A stretch of DNA of 64,000 nt from JBHFEI01 sp041928815 (GTDB lineage Bacteria > Pseudomonadota > Alphaproteobacteria > Rhizobiales > Rhizobiaceae), in the NCBI RefSeq assembly GCF_041928815.1, contig NZ_JBHFEI010000013.1, positions 1 through 64,000 on the forward strand, written 5' to 3'. Numbering within the stretch: the stretch's first letter is position 1; each line of letters begins with the position of its first letter. The notes under the pieces are model-generated. The model ran no database searches and was not told where the DNA came from. It saw only the letters and a list, made by a program, of their open reading frames with translations. Positions 15,931 through 24,792 of the stretch are shown one piece after another. Made by a program: the position numbers and the translations under genes.

Positions 15931-16710
15931 ATGAATCTCGATCTCGACGGCAAGACAGCCCTGATCACCGGCGCCTCGAAGGGCATAGGCCTGGCGCTTG
16001 CCCATGTGATGGCGAAGGAAGGCTGCCACCTGCATCTCGCCGCCCGCAACGGCGAGGCGATGCTGGCGGCCAAGGCCGAGATCGAGGCCGCGCATGGCGT
16101 GTCGGTCACCGTCCATGCGCTCGATCTCTCCAGCACGGAGGCGATGGAGACGCTTGCCGCCGACACCGGCGAGATCGACATCCTGGTCAACAATGCCGGC
16201 GACATTCCCGCCGGCTCGCTGGAGATCGTCGACGACGCGGCCTGGCGCCGCGGTTTCGACCTGAAGGTCTTCGGCTACATCACCCTCGCCCGCGCCTTCT
16301 ACCGGCGCATGAAGGGCAAGGACGGCGTCATCCTCAACGTCATCGGCAATTCGGGCGAGAACTGGGATGCGAGCTACATCGCCGGCTCGACCGGCAATGC
16401 GGCGCTGATGTCGTTCACCAAGGCGCTCGGCGGGGCGAGCCTCAACGACGGCATCCGCGTCGTCGGCGTCAATCCCGGGCCCGTCGCCACCGACCGGATG
16501 CTGAAGATCATGAAGCGCAAGGCGATCGACATGCTGGGCGACGAGGGCCGGTGGGAGGAACTCTTCGACAAGTATCCCGGCAAGCGGCCCGCCACCGCCG
16601 ACGAAGTCGCCGATCTCTGCGCCTTCCTCGCCTCGCCGCGCGCCGGCTACATCACCGGCACGATCGTCACCATCGACGGCGGCATCGCGTCGCGCGGTTC
16701 GGTCATCTGA
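15931..16710 (+). CDS. Short-chain dehydrogenase/reductase with altered catalytic motif
   Basis: A 259-residue SDR. The cofactor motif TGASKGIG and LVNNAG are intact and the C-terminus ITGTIVTIDGG is typical. The active-site segment reads SYIAGSTGN: Tyr near residue 149 is present but the Lys four residues later is Ser (residue 153). The Lys normally lowers the Tyr pKa and binds the nicotinamide ribose. The protein may therefore use another residue, be slow, or do non-redox chemistry. The start follows AGGAGACTGCA. Part of the catabolic block; substrate unknown. Confidence 0.87.
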   Translation: MNLDLDGKTALITGASKGIGLALAHVMAKEGCHLHLAARNGEAMLAAKAEIEAAHGVSVTVHALDLSSTEAMETLAADTGEIDILVNNAGDIPAGSLEIVDDAAWRRGFDLKVFGYITLARAFYRRMKGKDGVILNVIGNSGENWDASYIAGSTGNAALMSFTKALGGASLNDGIRVVGVNPGPVATDRMLKIMKRKAIDMLGDEGRWEELFDKYPGKRPATADEVADLCAFLASPRAGYITGTIVTIDGGIASRGSVI

Positions 16711-16723
16711 AGGAGCGGCGGCG

Positions 16724-17854
16724 ATGAGCAGCGCGAACACCCGCAACGCCTATTTCGACGAGCTCTTTTCCACAGAGGGCCTGCTCTGGATGGGACAGAA
16801 CACCAACCACATTCCGGCCCATCCCGCCGTCAAGGCCGCGATGATCGCCTCGATCGAGGCGTCGGAATTCAATGCCTACGCGCCGCCGCTCGGCTTCGAG
16901 GCGCTGCGCGCCGCGATCGTCGCCGATCTCGGCGTGACGGGCGTCGAGGCGGTGGTGACGGAAGGCGGCGTCAACGCGCTCGCCACGGTCTGCCGCGCCC
17001 GCTGCCGGCCCGGCACCACGCTGGTCACCACCGACCCGACCTGGAAATGGCCCGGCCTCTTCGCCCGCCAGCAGGGCGCCGAGGTGATCGAGCTGCCGAT
17101 CTACGATGCCGCCGCCGGCTACAAGCTGACGCCCGAGGCGCTGGACCGGGCCGTCGACGGGCGCACGGCGATCATCTACATCGTCGATCCCAACAATCCG
17201 CTCGGCATCTGCTACACGAGGGCCGAGATCGAGGCCTTCTCGGCGATCGCCCGCAAGGCCGGCGCGCTCCTCGTCCATGACTGCACCTACCGCGATTTCG
17301 CCGACGGCCATTATCCGGCGCTAAAGGCCTCGACGGAGAACACCGTCGTCACCATGAGCTTCTCGAAATGGCTCGGCCTTGCCGGCCTGCGCATCGGCGC
17401 CTTCGTCGCCGCTCCCGCCCTCGCCGCCGAGATCGCCGGCTTCTCGATGGGCGTGCTTGGCGGCAGCGTCATCGCCCAGCGCGCCGCGCTTGCCGGGCTT
17501 TCCGTCAAGGCGGAGTGGATGCGCGAGGTGCGGCGCATCAACCGCGCCAACCAGGAGAAGATCAAGGCCGCCGTCGAGGCGCTCGGCTTCGCCGTCGCCG
17601 TCTATCCCTCGAACGGCAACTTCCTGGTCATCGAGACGCTCGACGCCGGCGTGCGGCCGGAAGCGCTGGTCGCGGCCTGCAAGGCCGAGGGCATCATGAT
17701 CCGCCAGGGCACCTACCACACCGAACGTTTCGGCGACCGCTTCATCAAGGTCTCGACCACGGTGCCGGAAGCCTGGGCCGAGACCTTCTGCGCGAAGCTG
17801 CCGGCGCTGGTTTCGACCGCGCGCACGCTCAACCATGTCGACTCGCAATTCTGA
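16724..17854 (+). CDS. PLP-dependent aminotransferase, class I/II fold
   Basis: A 376-residue fold-type I enzyme. YIVDPNNPLG and HDCTYRDF hold substrate- and PLP-contacting residues, and the PLP Lys is near residue 215 in SFSKWLGLAGLRIG. It transfers an amino group between an amino compound and a 2-oxo acid. The start at ATG 16724 follows AAGGAGCGGCGG. Overall it resembles HisC/aspartate-type aminotransferases, but no specific substrate signature was recognised. It sits between the SDR and hydrolase genes and probably removes or adds nitrogen on a pathway intermediate. Confidence 0.87.
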   Translation: MSSANTRNAYFDELFSTEGLLWMGQNTNHIPAHPAVKAAMIASIEASEFNAYAPPLGFEALRAAIVADLGVTGVEAVVTEGGVNALATVCRARCRPGTTLVTTDPTWKWPGLFARQQGAEVIELPIYDAAAGYKLTPEALDRAVDGRTAIIYIVDPNNPLGICYTRAEIEAFSAIARKAGALLVHDCTYRDFADGHYPALKASTENTVVTMSFSKWLGLAGLRIGAFVAAPALAAEIAGFSMGVLGGSVIAQRAALAGLSVKAEWMREVRRINRANQEKIKAAVEALGFAVAVYPSNGNFLVIETLDAGVRPEALVAACKAEGIMIRQGTYHTERFGDRFIKVSTTVPEAWAETFCAKLPALVSTARTLNHVDSQF

Positions 17855-17864
17855 GGAAGCGGCC

Positions 17865-18743
17865 ATGCGGATCAAGACCAGCGACGGCCTCGGCCTCCAT
17901 GTCGAGGAGGCCGGCAGCGGGCTGCCGATCCTCTTCATCCACGAGTTCGGCGGCAACCACGAAAGCTGGGAGCCGCAGATGCGGTTCTTCGCCCGCCGCT
18001 ACCGCTGCATCAGCTATGCGGCGCGCGGCTATCCGCCCTCGGACGTCCCCGCCGGCATCGACGCCTATTCGCAGCGCATCGCCGTCGACGACGCGCTTTC
18101 CGTCCTCGACGCGCTCGGCATCGGCAAGGCCCATGTCGTCGGCCTGTCGATGGGCGGCTTCGCGACGGTGCATTTCGGCCTGGCCGCGCCGGAACGGGCG
18201 CTTTCGCTGACGGTCGCGGGGGCGGGCTACGGCTGTGAAAAGGAATTCGAGGATTACTTCCGCACCGTCTCGCTGGAAGTGGCCGACAATTTCGAGACGA
18301 AGGGCGCGCGGGAATTTTCGAAGATCTATGCGCTCGGCGCCAGCCGCGTGCAGTTCCAGAACAAGGATCCGCGCGGCTGGCGGGAATTCGCCGACCGCCT
18401 CGCCACCCATTCCGATCTTGGCGCCGCCATGACCATGCGCGGCGTGCAGGCCCGTCGCCCGTCCTTCTACGATCTGGAGGACGGCCTGAAAGCGATGGAC
18501 GTGCCGACGCTGGTGATCGTCGGCGACGAGGACGACCATTGCCTGCAGCCGGGCATCTTCCTGAAAAAGACCATTCCGGCCTGCGGTCTCTCGGTGTTTC
18601 CGAAGACCGGCCACACGCTGAACCTGGAGGAGCCAGACCGCTTCAACGGGCTCCTGGCGGAATTCTTCGCGGAGGTCGAGGCTGGCAAGTGGCTGAAGCG
18701 TGATCCGCGCGCGCTGCCCGGCCAGATCATGCGAACGACGTAA
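17865..18743 (+). CDS. Alpha/beta-fold hydrolase
   Basis: A 292-residue hydrolase. ILFIHEFGGNHESW forms the oxyanion region, GLSMGG holds the nucleophile Ser near residue 100, VGDEDDHC the acid and KTGHTLNLE the His. Start 17865 follows TGAGGAAGC; an in-frame ATG at 17835 overlaps the aminotransferase. Family members hydrolyse esters, lactones, amides or C-C bonds; the vitamin B6 pathway uses a relative to break an open-ring amide. Placed just before an M20 amidohydrolase, it fits late ring-opening or deacylation steps, by inference. Confidence 0.85.
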   Translation: MRIKTSDGLGLHVEEAGSGLPILFIHEFGGNHESWEPQMRFFARRYRCISYAARGYPPSDVPAGIDAYSQRIAVDDALSVLDALGIGKAHVVGLSMGGFATVHFGLAAPERALSLTVAGAGYGCEKEFEDYFRTVSLEVADNFETKGAREFSKIYALGASRVQFQNKDPRGWREFADRLATHSDLGAAMTMRGVQARRPSFYDLEDGLKAMDVPTLVIVGDEDDHCLQPGIFLKKTIPACGLSVFPKTGHTLNLEEPDRFNGLLAEFFAEVEAGKWLKRDPRALPGQIMRTT

Positions 18744-18744
18744 G

Positions 18745-19998
18745 ATGGCTTTGATCACACCGGACATCGACGGCGAGCGGCTCTGGCGCCGCCTGATGGA
18801 ACTGGCGGGGATCGGCGCCACGCCGGGCGGCGGCGTCGACAGGCAGGCGCTGAGCGACGGGGAGGCCGAGGCCTGGCGGCTCGTGATCGGATGGGGCGAG
18901 GCGGCGGGCCTGGAGGCTTCGACCGATGCTGCGGCCAATCTCTTCCTGACGCTTCCGGGGCGTGACAGGGCGCTGCCCTGCCTGCTCGCCGGCAGCCATC
19001 TCGACAGCCAGCCGACGGGCGGCAGGTTCGACGGGGCGTTCGGCGTCATGGCGGCGCTGGAGGTGGTCACCGCGCTCGCCGGACGCTCCATCGTGCCGGA
19101 GCGCGATGTCACCGTCGTCGCCTGGATGAACGAGGAGGGATCGCGTTTCGCACCCGGCATGATGGGCTCGGAAGCCTTTGCGGGCCTGCGCCCGATCGAA
19201 GCGATCCGTGCCGTTCGCGATGCCGACGGCGAGACGGCCGGCGCGGCGATCGACCGGCTCCTGGCGCGGTTTCCCCGCCTCGCCCGGCGTCCGCTCGGCT
19301 TCCCGGTCCACGCCTATGTCGAGCCGCATATCGAGCAGCACACCCTTCTGGAGGCGTCCGGAGCGGTCATCGGCGCCGTCACCGGCATCCAGGGAAAGAA
19401 GACGTTCGACATCGACGTCCACGGCGCGAAGGGCCATGCCGGCACTAAGGACATGGCCCTTCGCCGGGATGCCGTCGTCGCCTTCGCGCGCATCATGACG
19501 GCGCTTCAGGAGCGGATCGGCCACCACGATCCGCTGGTGAAATTCACCGTCGGAAAGGTCGACGTCACGCCGAACGCGCCTTCGGTGATCGCCGAGCGGG
19601 TGCGGTTCAGGATCGATCTGCGCCATCCCGACAATGCCGTCCTCGAGGCATGCGGACACCTCGTCGCCGAAATCTGCGAGGCTAAAGCCCCGCCCTGTCG
19701 GGCCGAGGTCCGCACGCTCGTCGCCGCCCCTTCGAATGGCTTCGATCCCCATCTCCAACGTCTCGTTCTCGACCATGCGCGCGCGCGCGGTTACCCGGCC
19801 ATGCCGCTTCTCTCCTATGCCGGCCACGATGCCCGGCACCTCGCCGCGATCGCCCCATCGGCGATGATCTTCATCCCCTGCCGCGACGGCATCAGCCACG
19901 ACGAATCGGAATGGGCGGAACCCGAACACGTCGCCGCAGGCGCGCAGGTGCTCTTCGACGTGGTGCGGGACGTGGCGGCCGGATTTCGTCCCCGGTGA
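18745..19998 (+). CDS. M20-family amidohydrolase (N-carbamoyl amino acid hydrolase / allantoate amidohydrolase type)
   Basis: A 417-residue zinc hydrolase of the HyuC/AllC/AmaB type: GSHLDSQPTGGRFDGAFGV (His and bridging Asp), WMNEEGSRF (general base Glu and a metal Glu), HIEQHTLLE and a late SYAGHDA. These enzymes cleave N-carbamoyl or ureido groups to give an amino acid, CO2 and ammonia. It begins 1 base after the previous stop and ends the block. Its presence suggests that the degraded compound yields a ureido- or formyl-type intermediate. The exact substrate is unknown. Confidence 0.87.
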   Translation: MALITPDIDGERLWRRLMELAGIGATPGGGVDRQALSDGEAEAWRLVIGWGEAAGLEASTDAAANLFLTLPGRDRALPCLLAGSHLDSQPTGGRFDGAFGVMAALEVVTALAGRSIVPERDVTVVAWMNEEGSRFAPGMMGSEAFAGLRPIEAIRAVRDADGETAGAAIDRLLARFPRLARRPLGFPVHAYVEPHIEQHTLLEASGAVIGAVTGIQGKKTFDIDVHGAKGHAGTKDMALRRDAVVAFARIMTALQERIGHHDPLVKFTVGKVDVTPNAPSVIAERVRFRIDLRHPDNAVLEACGHLVAEICEAKAPPCRAEVRTLVAAPSNGFDPHLQRLVLDHARARGYPAMPLLSYAGHDARHLAAIAPSAMIFIPCRDGISHDESEWAEPEHVAAGAQVLFDVVRDVAAGFRPR

Positions 19999-20141
19999 TG
20001 ACCCTTTGCGCCATTCGCGAGGATTTCCCGTCGAAGCGGGATCCCTTCGGTATCGACAAGGCCGAAAGACGGAAGCCGGAGCCTTGCCGGAGTGGCATGT
20101 GGGTCTTTCGGCCGCCCCGCCGACGGCCGGCAAGGTCGCGC

Positions 20142-20168
20142 GCCCCGCCCCTTTTCGAAGGGCGGGGC
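20142..20168. terminator. Hairpin between convergent genes, probable bidirectional terminator
   Basis: A 9-bp perfect stem (GCCCCGCCC / GGGCGGGGC) lies between the end of the amidohydrolase gene (19998) and the stop of the RTX gene (20178, opposite strand). No T-run follows on either strand, so strength is uncertain. Confidence 0.5.
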
Positions 20169-20177
20169 CTCCCATCC

Positions 20178-21035
20178 TCAGAAGAAGCCGTAGACGCTGT
20201 CGGTGATCATCGCCTGGGCGGCATAGATCGTGTCCGCCAGCGTGTTGCCTTCGTACACCTCCCAGACGCCGCTCACCGGCGCACCGCTGGCGTTGAGCTT
20301 CTGGGTGAACCAGGCATTGTCCGCATAGCCGTGGAACTCGATGACGTCGACGCTGGCGTCGAAATCGACGATCCGGTCGCCGTTCGCCTCGCCCTTGCGG
20401 AAGACGAAGACGTCCGCGCCCTCCCCGCCGGTCAGCGTGTCGGCGCCGGCGCCGCCGTCCAGGCGGTCGTTGCCCTTGCCGCCCTTCAGCGTGTCGCTGC
20501 CGCCGCCGCCGAAGATGACGTCGTTGCGGGCGGTGCCGGTGATGGTGTCGCCATGGGCGCCGCCGGTGAAGTCGATGCGCTCGATGCCGGTGATCGTCAT
20601 CTTAAGGCCGGTGCCGCCGTCGACGACCGAGGTGGCCTTGCCGGCGTCATAGACGACGCCCTTCGTCGCGGCCGAGAAATCGAGCACGGCGGTGTCGACG
20701 TGCTGGACGTTGCTGAACAGGTCCGAACTGTCGCCGCCGTCGACCAGGACGGTGCCGAGGCCGGCATGCAGCTCGTCGGAGCCGAAACCGCCATAGAGCT
20801 TGTCGGCTTCGCCCGCCTTGCCGCGCGCAATGAGCTTGTCGTTGCCCATGCCGCCAAGGATGGTCTCGTTGACGCCAACGGCGCCGTAGAGCGTGTCGGC
20901 GCGGTTGGTGCCCTCGATGACGATGGAGGGAATGAGGGTTTCGAAGATGGTCTTCAGGCCGGGAAGCGTGTTGACCGGGATGGCCTCGAGGGTGTCGAAA
21001 TTGCCGGCGTAAACGATCGGTCCGTTGTCGGGCAT
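20178..21035 (-). CDS. RTX (hemolysin-type calcium-binding) repeat protein
   Basis: A 285-residue protein with no N-terminal signal peptide. GGxGxDxL-type nonapeptides occur at about residues 60-95 and 165-205 (GGMGNDKL, GGFGSDEL, GGGGSDTL, GGKGNDRL, GGAGADTL), with the closing DRIVDFDASVDVIEFHGY typical of type I secreted RTX proteins. The repeats fold on calcium outside the cell. No enzymatic domain is visible, so it may be a surface or matrix protein. No type I secretion genes are in the window; export would use a system elsewhere. Confidence 0.85.
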   Translation of the reverse strand: MPDNGPIVYAGNFDTLEAIPVNTLPGLKTIFETLIPSIVIEGTNRADTLYGAVGVNETILGGMGNDKLIARGKAGEADKLYGGFGSDELHAGLGTVLVDGGDSSDLFSNVQHVDTAVLDFSAATKGVVYDAGKATSVVDGGTGLKMTITGIERIDFTGGAHGDTITGTARNDVIFGGGGSDTLKGGKGNDRLDGGAGADTLTGGEGADVFVFRKGEANGDRIVDFDASVDVIEFHGYADNAWFTQKLNASGAPVSGVWEVYEGNTLADTIYAAQAMITDSVYGFF

Positions 21036-21317
21036 GATGGTCGCTCCTGTTGCGGGCGCCCCCTGCGGGCGCCCTTTTCACGGGGGTCCTTCTCCTCGCG
21101 CCGTGTATGTGCCGTTTGTCTCGCCCGGGCCCGATTGTTTCGCCGGCGCCACAGCGGGCGGAAATCGGCCGCCGGCGCGCTAACGATTTTTTGCGCGGCG
21201 CGTGTGGATGACGTGATCGATGGCCGCTCCATATCCCGCTAAAGACGTGCATTCGCGGCATGGGCCGGCGCGCTGCGCCCTCAGGCGGTCGGCGGCGGAC
21301 AGGAAGGATGAGAGGCA

Positions 21318-22001
21318 ATGGACGGAGCGATCACCCGGCGCGGGTTTCTTCTGGGAGGTGCGGGGATCGCGACGGCGACGCTCGCGAGCTGCGCGACGGT
21401 GCCGGTCCGGACCGTCGCCGTCGAACCCGTCGACACGTCCGGCTTCGCCACGATGTATGCCGCGATGCCGGAGGAGCAGTTCCCTCTTCCCGCCATCCCC
21501 TATCGCCGGATTCCGGCGCGCTTCCTGCGCCAGCAGGTCGACAACCCGACGGGCGAGCGGCCCGGCGTCATCGTCGTCGACACCGCGAACCATTTCCTCT
21601 ACCTGACGCAGGAAGGCGGCAGGGCGATGCGCTACGGGGTCGGCCTCGGGCGCGCTGGCTTCGAATGGTCCGGCCGCGGCGTCATCCAGTACAAGCGCGC
21701 CTGGCCGCGCTGGACGCCCCCGGACGAGATGGTCGCGCGCCAGCCGGAACTTCAGCCCTACAGCATCGCCAATGGCGGCATGGATCCGGGCCTCAAGAAT
21801 CCGCTCGGCGCCCGCGCGCTCTACATCTTCCAGAACGGCGAAGACACGATCTACCGCATCCACGGCTCGCCGGAATGGTGGACGATCGGCAAATCCGTCT
21901 CTTCCGGCTGCGTGCGCCTCGTCAACCAGGACGTGATCGACCTCTACAACCGCGTGCCGGCGAAGACGCCGATCGTGGTGCTGGGGGCGCCCTTCGCCTG
22001 A
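21318..22001 (+). CDS. L,D-transpeptidase (YkuD domain) lipoprotein with Tat-like signal
   Basis: A 227-residue protein. The N-terminus has a twin-arginine motif (TRRGFLLGG) and a lipobox (LASC, Cys about residue 31), so the mature form is probably a periplasmic lipoprotein. The YkuD domain covers about residues 80-225: HGSPEWW (His) and the catalytic Cys in SSGCVRLVNQD. Such enzymes make 3-3 crosslinks in peptidoglycan or tether outer-membrane proteins to it, both prominent in Rhizobiales. It is the only wall enzyme in this envelope patch. Confidence 0.9.
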   Translation: MDGAITRRGFLLGGAGIATATLASCATVPVRTVAVEPVDTSGFATMYAAMPEEQFPLPAIPYRRIPARFLRQQVDNPTGERPGVIVVDTANHFLYLTQEGGRAMRYGVGLGRAGFEWSGRGVIQYKRAWPRWTPPDEMVARQPELQPYSIANGGMDPGLKNPLGARALYIFQNGEDTIYRIHGSPEWWTIGKSVSSGCVRLVNQDVIDLYNRVPAKTPIVVLGAPFA

Positions 22002-22191
22002 AAGCCGCTCCAGGAACCGGGGGGAGCGATCGGGCGTCGGAATGTCCGGTCGTGTCGAACCTGGCCAGCGGGCTCACCCCGAGCGGGCCGGAGCCCGCCT
22101 CGGGTCGACGGCATCCGTCCGCCTTCCGACCCGTTCATCTCCGCGGCCATCATGCCGGAGCCCGTCGCGATCTTTCAGCGTCGCCTTGACT

Positions 22192-23589
22192 TCAGAAGGA
22201 CGCGCCGAGTTGTCCGCCGATGCTCCAGCGGGCCGCTTCGCCCTGGCGCGCGGTCACCGACAGCGTCGTGTCGAGCCGGAAGCGTTCGTCGAGCTTGATC
22301 CCGACGCGGCCGCCGAGCGTGCCGAAGGTCTGGTCGTCCGCCTTGCCGGCGACGTCGCCGACCCAGTCGACCGAGGCGCGCGCGCCCTTGCTCGCTGCGA
22401 AGGTGCGGCCGATGGCACCGGACAGCGTATAGTCCAGCCTGCCGCCGCCATCATGGCTCCACGCCACTTCCGCGGCGACCGTGTCGGCGGTTGAGGTGCC
22501 ACCCCGGACGGTCGCGGCGAAGAGGTTCTTGTCCGCCGTCGTCTCGCGATAGCCGTCGAGATCGATGAAGGAGCGGGTCGCCCTCAGCGACAGGGCGATT
22601 TCGTTCGCGTCGTCCGGCGCATAGATCACGCCGGCCCGGGCATAGGCGTTGAACAGCGATCCGTTGGCGACGCCGCCGGCAAGAACGAGGTCGTCGATGT
22701 TGAGATAGCGGCGCGACAGGCGGGCGGAGACATCCGGCGAACCCCAGACGCCGGCCTCGCCGAAGGCGCGCCAGGTCGCCTCGGGCGTCGTGTAGCGCAG
22801 GGCCGCGGCGCCGAGGACGAGGGCATCGTCGAGCACGTCGCTGCGGCTGGTGTCGACATAGGCCGCGCCGCCATGCAGGCTGATGCCGTTGCCGGCCTCC
22901 CAGCGGCCGTTGAAGCCGATCGCCGCGTCGGAATTTCCAAGCAGGCTGAAGAAGCTCCCCTCGTCGAAGCGGCGCTGCTGGCCGAGGAGCCCGTGCGCCG
23001 TGTCCATCAGGTCGAGCATGAGGGTCTGCCGCTGGCCGGCGATCTCGTCGAGCGATGCGCGCACGGACGCCGTGGTGGTGAAGCCGAGGCGGGCAAAGTC
23101 GATCGTGTCCATGAAGATGCCGGCCTCGAAGGCATCCTCGTCGAGGGGACCCGCGGCGGTGGCGACCACCGTCAGGTCGAGGCTCCCGGCACCGGAGACG
23201 CCGACGATGCTGCGGGCTGTGGTATCGTCCTCCAGCGGCCCGGTGATCTGGTGATCGAGAACCGTCTTGCCGTCCTGCGTCGCCGTCAGCGACGCGACCT
23301 GCCCGTCGCCGGTGGCGACGAAGCCGCGATAATCGACCCCGTAGACCGTATGGCCGTCCGGCCGGGTGACATCGACACTGAGCCGGCAGGTGCTGGAGGC
23401 GCGGGTGACGCCGGAACCGCCGCCGGCGCTCGCGGAAAAATCATCGAAGAGGAAGCTCGTCGCATTGCCGTCCGGAGACGTGACTTTCGAGAAGCCGCCG
23501 CTCGGGCAGCCGTTCGCGGCAAGGGCCGGGGCGGCCCCGAAGGAAACGGCGATCGCCGCGAGGGAAAGAGGAAGACGCAACGATGACAA
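22192..23589 (-). CDS. DUF4360-like domain fused to an autotransporter-type outer-membrane beta-barrel
   Basis: The 465-residue protein has a signal peptide (AAIAVSFGAAPALA). Residues about 25-130 are CPSGG...SPDGNATSFLFDDFSASAGG...C...VDYRGF, which parallels the DUF4360 protein at 23668 in order and spacing. From about residue 185 to the end, alternating hydrophobic strands finish in GGQLGASF with a terminal Phe, as in autotransporter beta-barrels. It should sit in the outer membrane with the DUF4360-like part displayed or periplasmic. The gene follows the DUF4360 gene on the same strand after about 78 bases. Function unknown. Confidence 0.75.
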   Translation of the reverse strand: MSSLRLPLSLAAIAVSFGAAPALAANGCPSGGFSKVTSPDGNATSFLFDDFSASAGGGSGVTRASSTCRLSVDVTRPDGHTVYGVDYRGFVATGDGQVASLTATQDGKTVLDHQITGPLEDDTTARSIVGVSGAGSLDLTVVATAAGPLDEDAFEAGIFMDTIDFARLGFTTTASVRASLDEIAGQRQTLMLDLMDTAHGLLGQQRRFDEGSFFSLLGNSDAAIGFNGRWEAGNGISLHGGAAYVDTSRSDVLDDALVLGAAALRYTTPEATWRAFGEAGVWGSPDVSARLSRRYLNIDDLVLAGGVANGSLFNAYARAGVIYAPDDANEIALSLRATRSFIDLDGYRETTADKNLFAATVRGGTSTADTVAAEVAWSHDGGGRLDYTLSGAIGRTFAASKGARASVDWVGDVAGKADDQTFGTLGGRVGIKLDERFRLDTTLSVTARQGEAARWSIGGQLGASF

Positions 23590-23667
23590 CCCTTTCTGGC
23601 TTTAGGCTTCAACGGCGCGGACGTCGGGAGATGCGAGCTCTCGCATCTCCCGCGGCTGCGTGCAAGA

Positions 23668-24258
23668 TCAGCGGCAGTCGCGCCACTGCAGCTGGTAGAT
23701 GATGGCCGCCTTCACGTCCTGGGTATCGACCGTCGCCATCGCCTCCTGGCCGCGCGTGGTGTTGACGCGGATGCTGGAATTGGTGCGCAGGTTGACATCC
23801 TCGCCACAGGCCGACCAGATCAGCGACTCGGCGACGAGCTTGTTGGTGATGAGGTAATCCTCCTCCTTCGGACCGCTGAAGGTCTGGCGGAAGACCGGCC
23901 CCTTCGTGCCGGCGAAGAAATATTCAACGTTGAACTGCGAGCGGGCGCCGCGCGGCAGCTGGTTGAAGCCGCGATAGTCGATGGCGAGAACCGAGACGCT
24001 GCGCCCCTGCGGCACGTGCACCGGGATCGCGACGTTGCAGGTCTTGCGGTCGAAGGACTTGCCCGTGTCGCCGCCGGCCTGGACGATATAGTCGTCGAAC
24101 AGCAGGCTGAGCGCCTTGCCATCCGGGCTGATCGTCGCCGAGACGCTGTCCGACGGGCATCCGCTTCCGCCGTAACCCGGCAGGCCGAGCGAGATGTCGT
24201 CCGCATGGGCGGCGGTGGCGATGAAGAGCGAGGTAAGCAGCACGCCAAGAGTTTTCAT
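23668..24258 (-). CDS. Secreted DUF4360-family protein
   Basis: The 196-residue protein starts at ATG 24258 behind AGGGGAAGG, giving a clean signal peptide (VLLTSLFIATAAHA). The mature part shows the DUF4360 pattern: GCPSDS, ISPDGKALSLLFDDYIVQAGG, CNVAIPVHVPQGRSV, AIDYRGF and a late GPKEEDY, with Cys spaced for disulfides. DUF4360 has no established biochemical role. The gene directly downstream repeats this domain ahead of a beta-barrel, suggesting a functional pair at the cell surface. Confidence 0.8.
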   Translation of the reverse strand: MKTLGVLLTSLFIATAAHADDISLGLPGYGGSGCPSDSVSATISPDGKALSLLFDDYIVQAGGDTGKSFDRKTCNVAIPVHVPQGRSVSVLAIDYRGFNQLPRGARSQFNVEYFFAGTKGPVFRQTFSGPKEEDYLITNKLVAESLIWSACGEDVNLRTNSSIRVNTTRGQEAMATVDTQDVKAAIIYQLQWRDCR

Positions 24259-24537
24259 GGGACCTTCCCCTGTTGCCAAAATCTGCGCGGAAATGCGCGT
24301 TCCGCCGATCCATAATGCCGGCGATCTGAACCCGTCGTGAGCATCCCGTTCATCGCCGGGTCAGAGAGCAGCCATAGACTGTCTAGAGCCAGGATCGTTA
24401 ACGCGTCATTATCCAAGCATGATCAGAAACGGGTCATTTCAAGGCATAAACGGGGCGGAGCGGGCATGAAGACCGCCGGCCGCAAGTGTGACAACAGGGG
24501 CGACCACAGGGTCGACAAGACAGGGAGGGCATCGAGC

Positions 24538-24792
24538 ATGGGCACGGTCACCGGAGTTTCGCCGGCAGGGCTTCTCAAGGTTTTCACAGGTCTCGGCCTG
24601 GTCGCCCTTCTCGCGAGCGGCTGCACCACGCCGCGCGCGGCGGAACCGGGCGACCGGCCGGGGATCGGCTCGGCGGAGCAGTACCGGCAGCATCGCCTGC
24701 AGCAGCAGCGCCGCTTCGAGGAGGGCGGCTACACCCGCCTCTACCGCCCCCGCACCTGTCGGCCGCCTGGCTGTCCGACACCGCCGCGTTGA
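24538..24792 (+). CDS. Small lipoprotein, unknown function
   Basis: An 84-residue protein whose start at ATG 24538 follows CAGGGAGGGC. A hydrophobic stretch ends in the lipobox LASGC (Cys about residue 27). The mature part is only about 58 residues, rich in Q and R, with a Pro-rich end containing two Cys (TCRPPGC). Earlier in-frame ATGs exist (24337, 24466) but add charged residues before the signal. The family is not recognised. Confidence 0.65.
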   Translation: MGTVTGVSPAGLLKVFTGLGLVALLASGCTTPRAAEPGDRPGIGSAEQYRQHRLQQQRRFEEGGYTRLYRPRTCRPPGCPTPPR

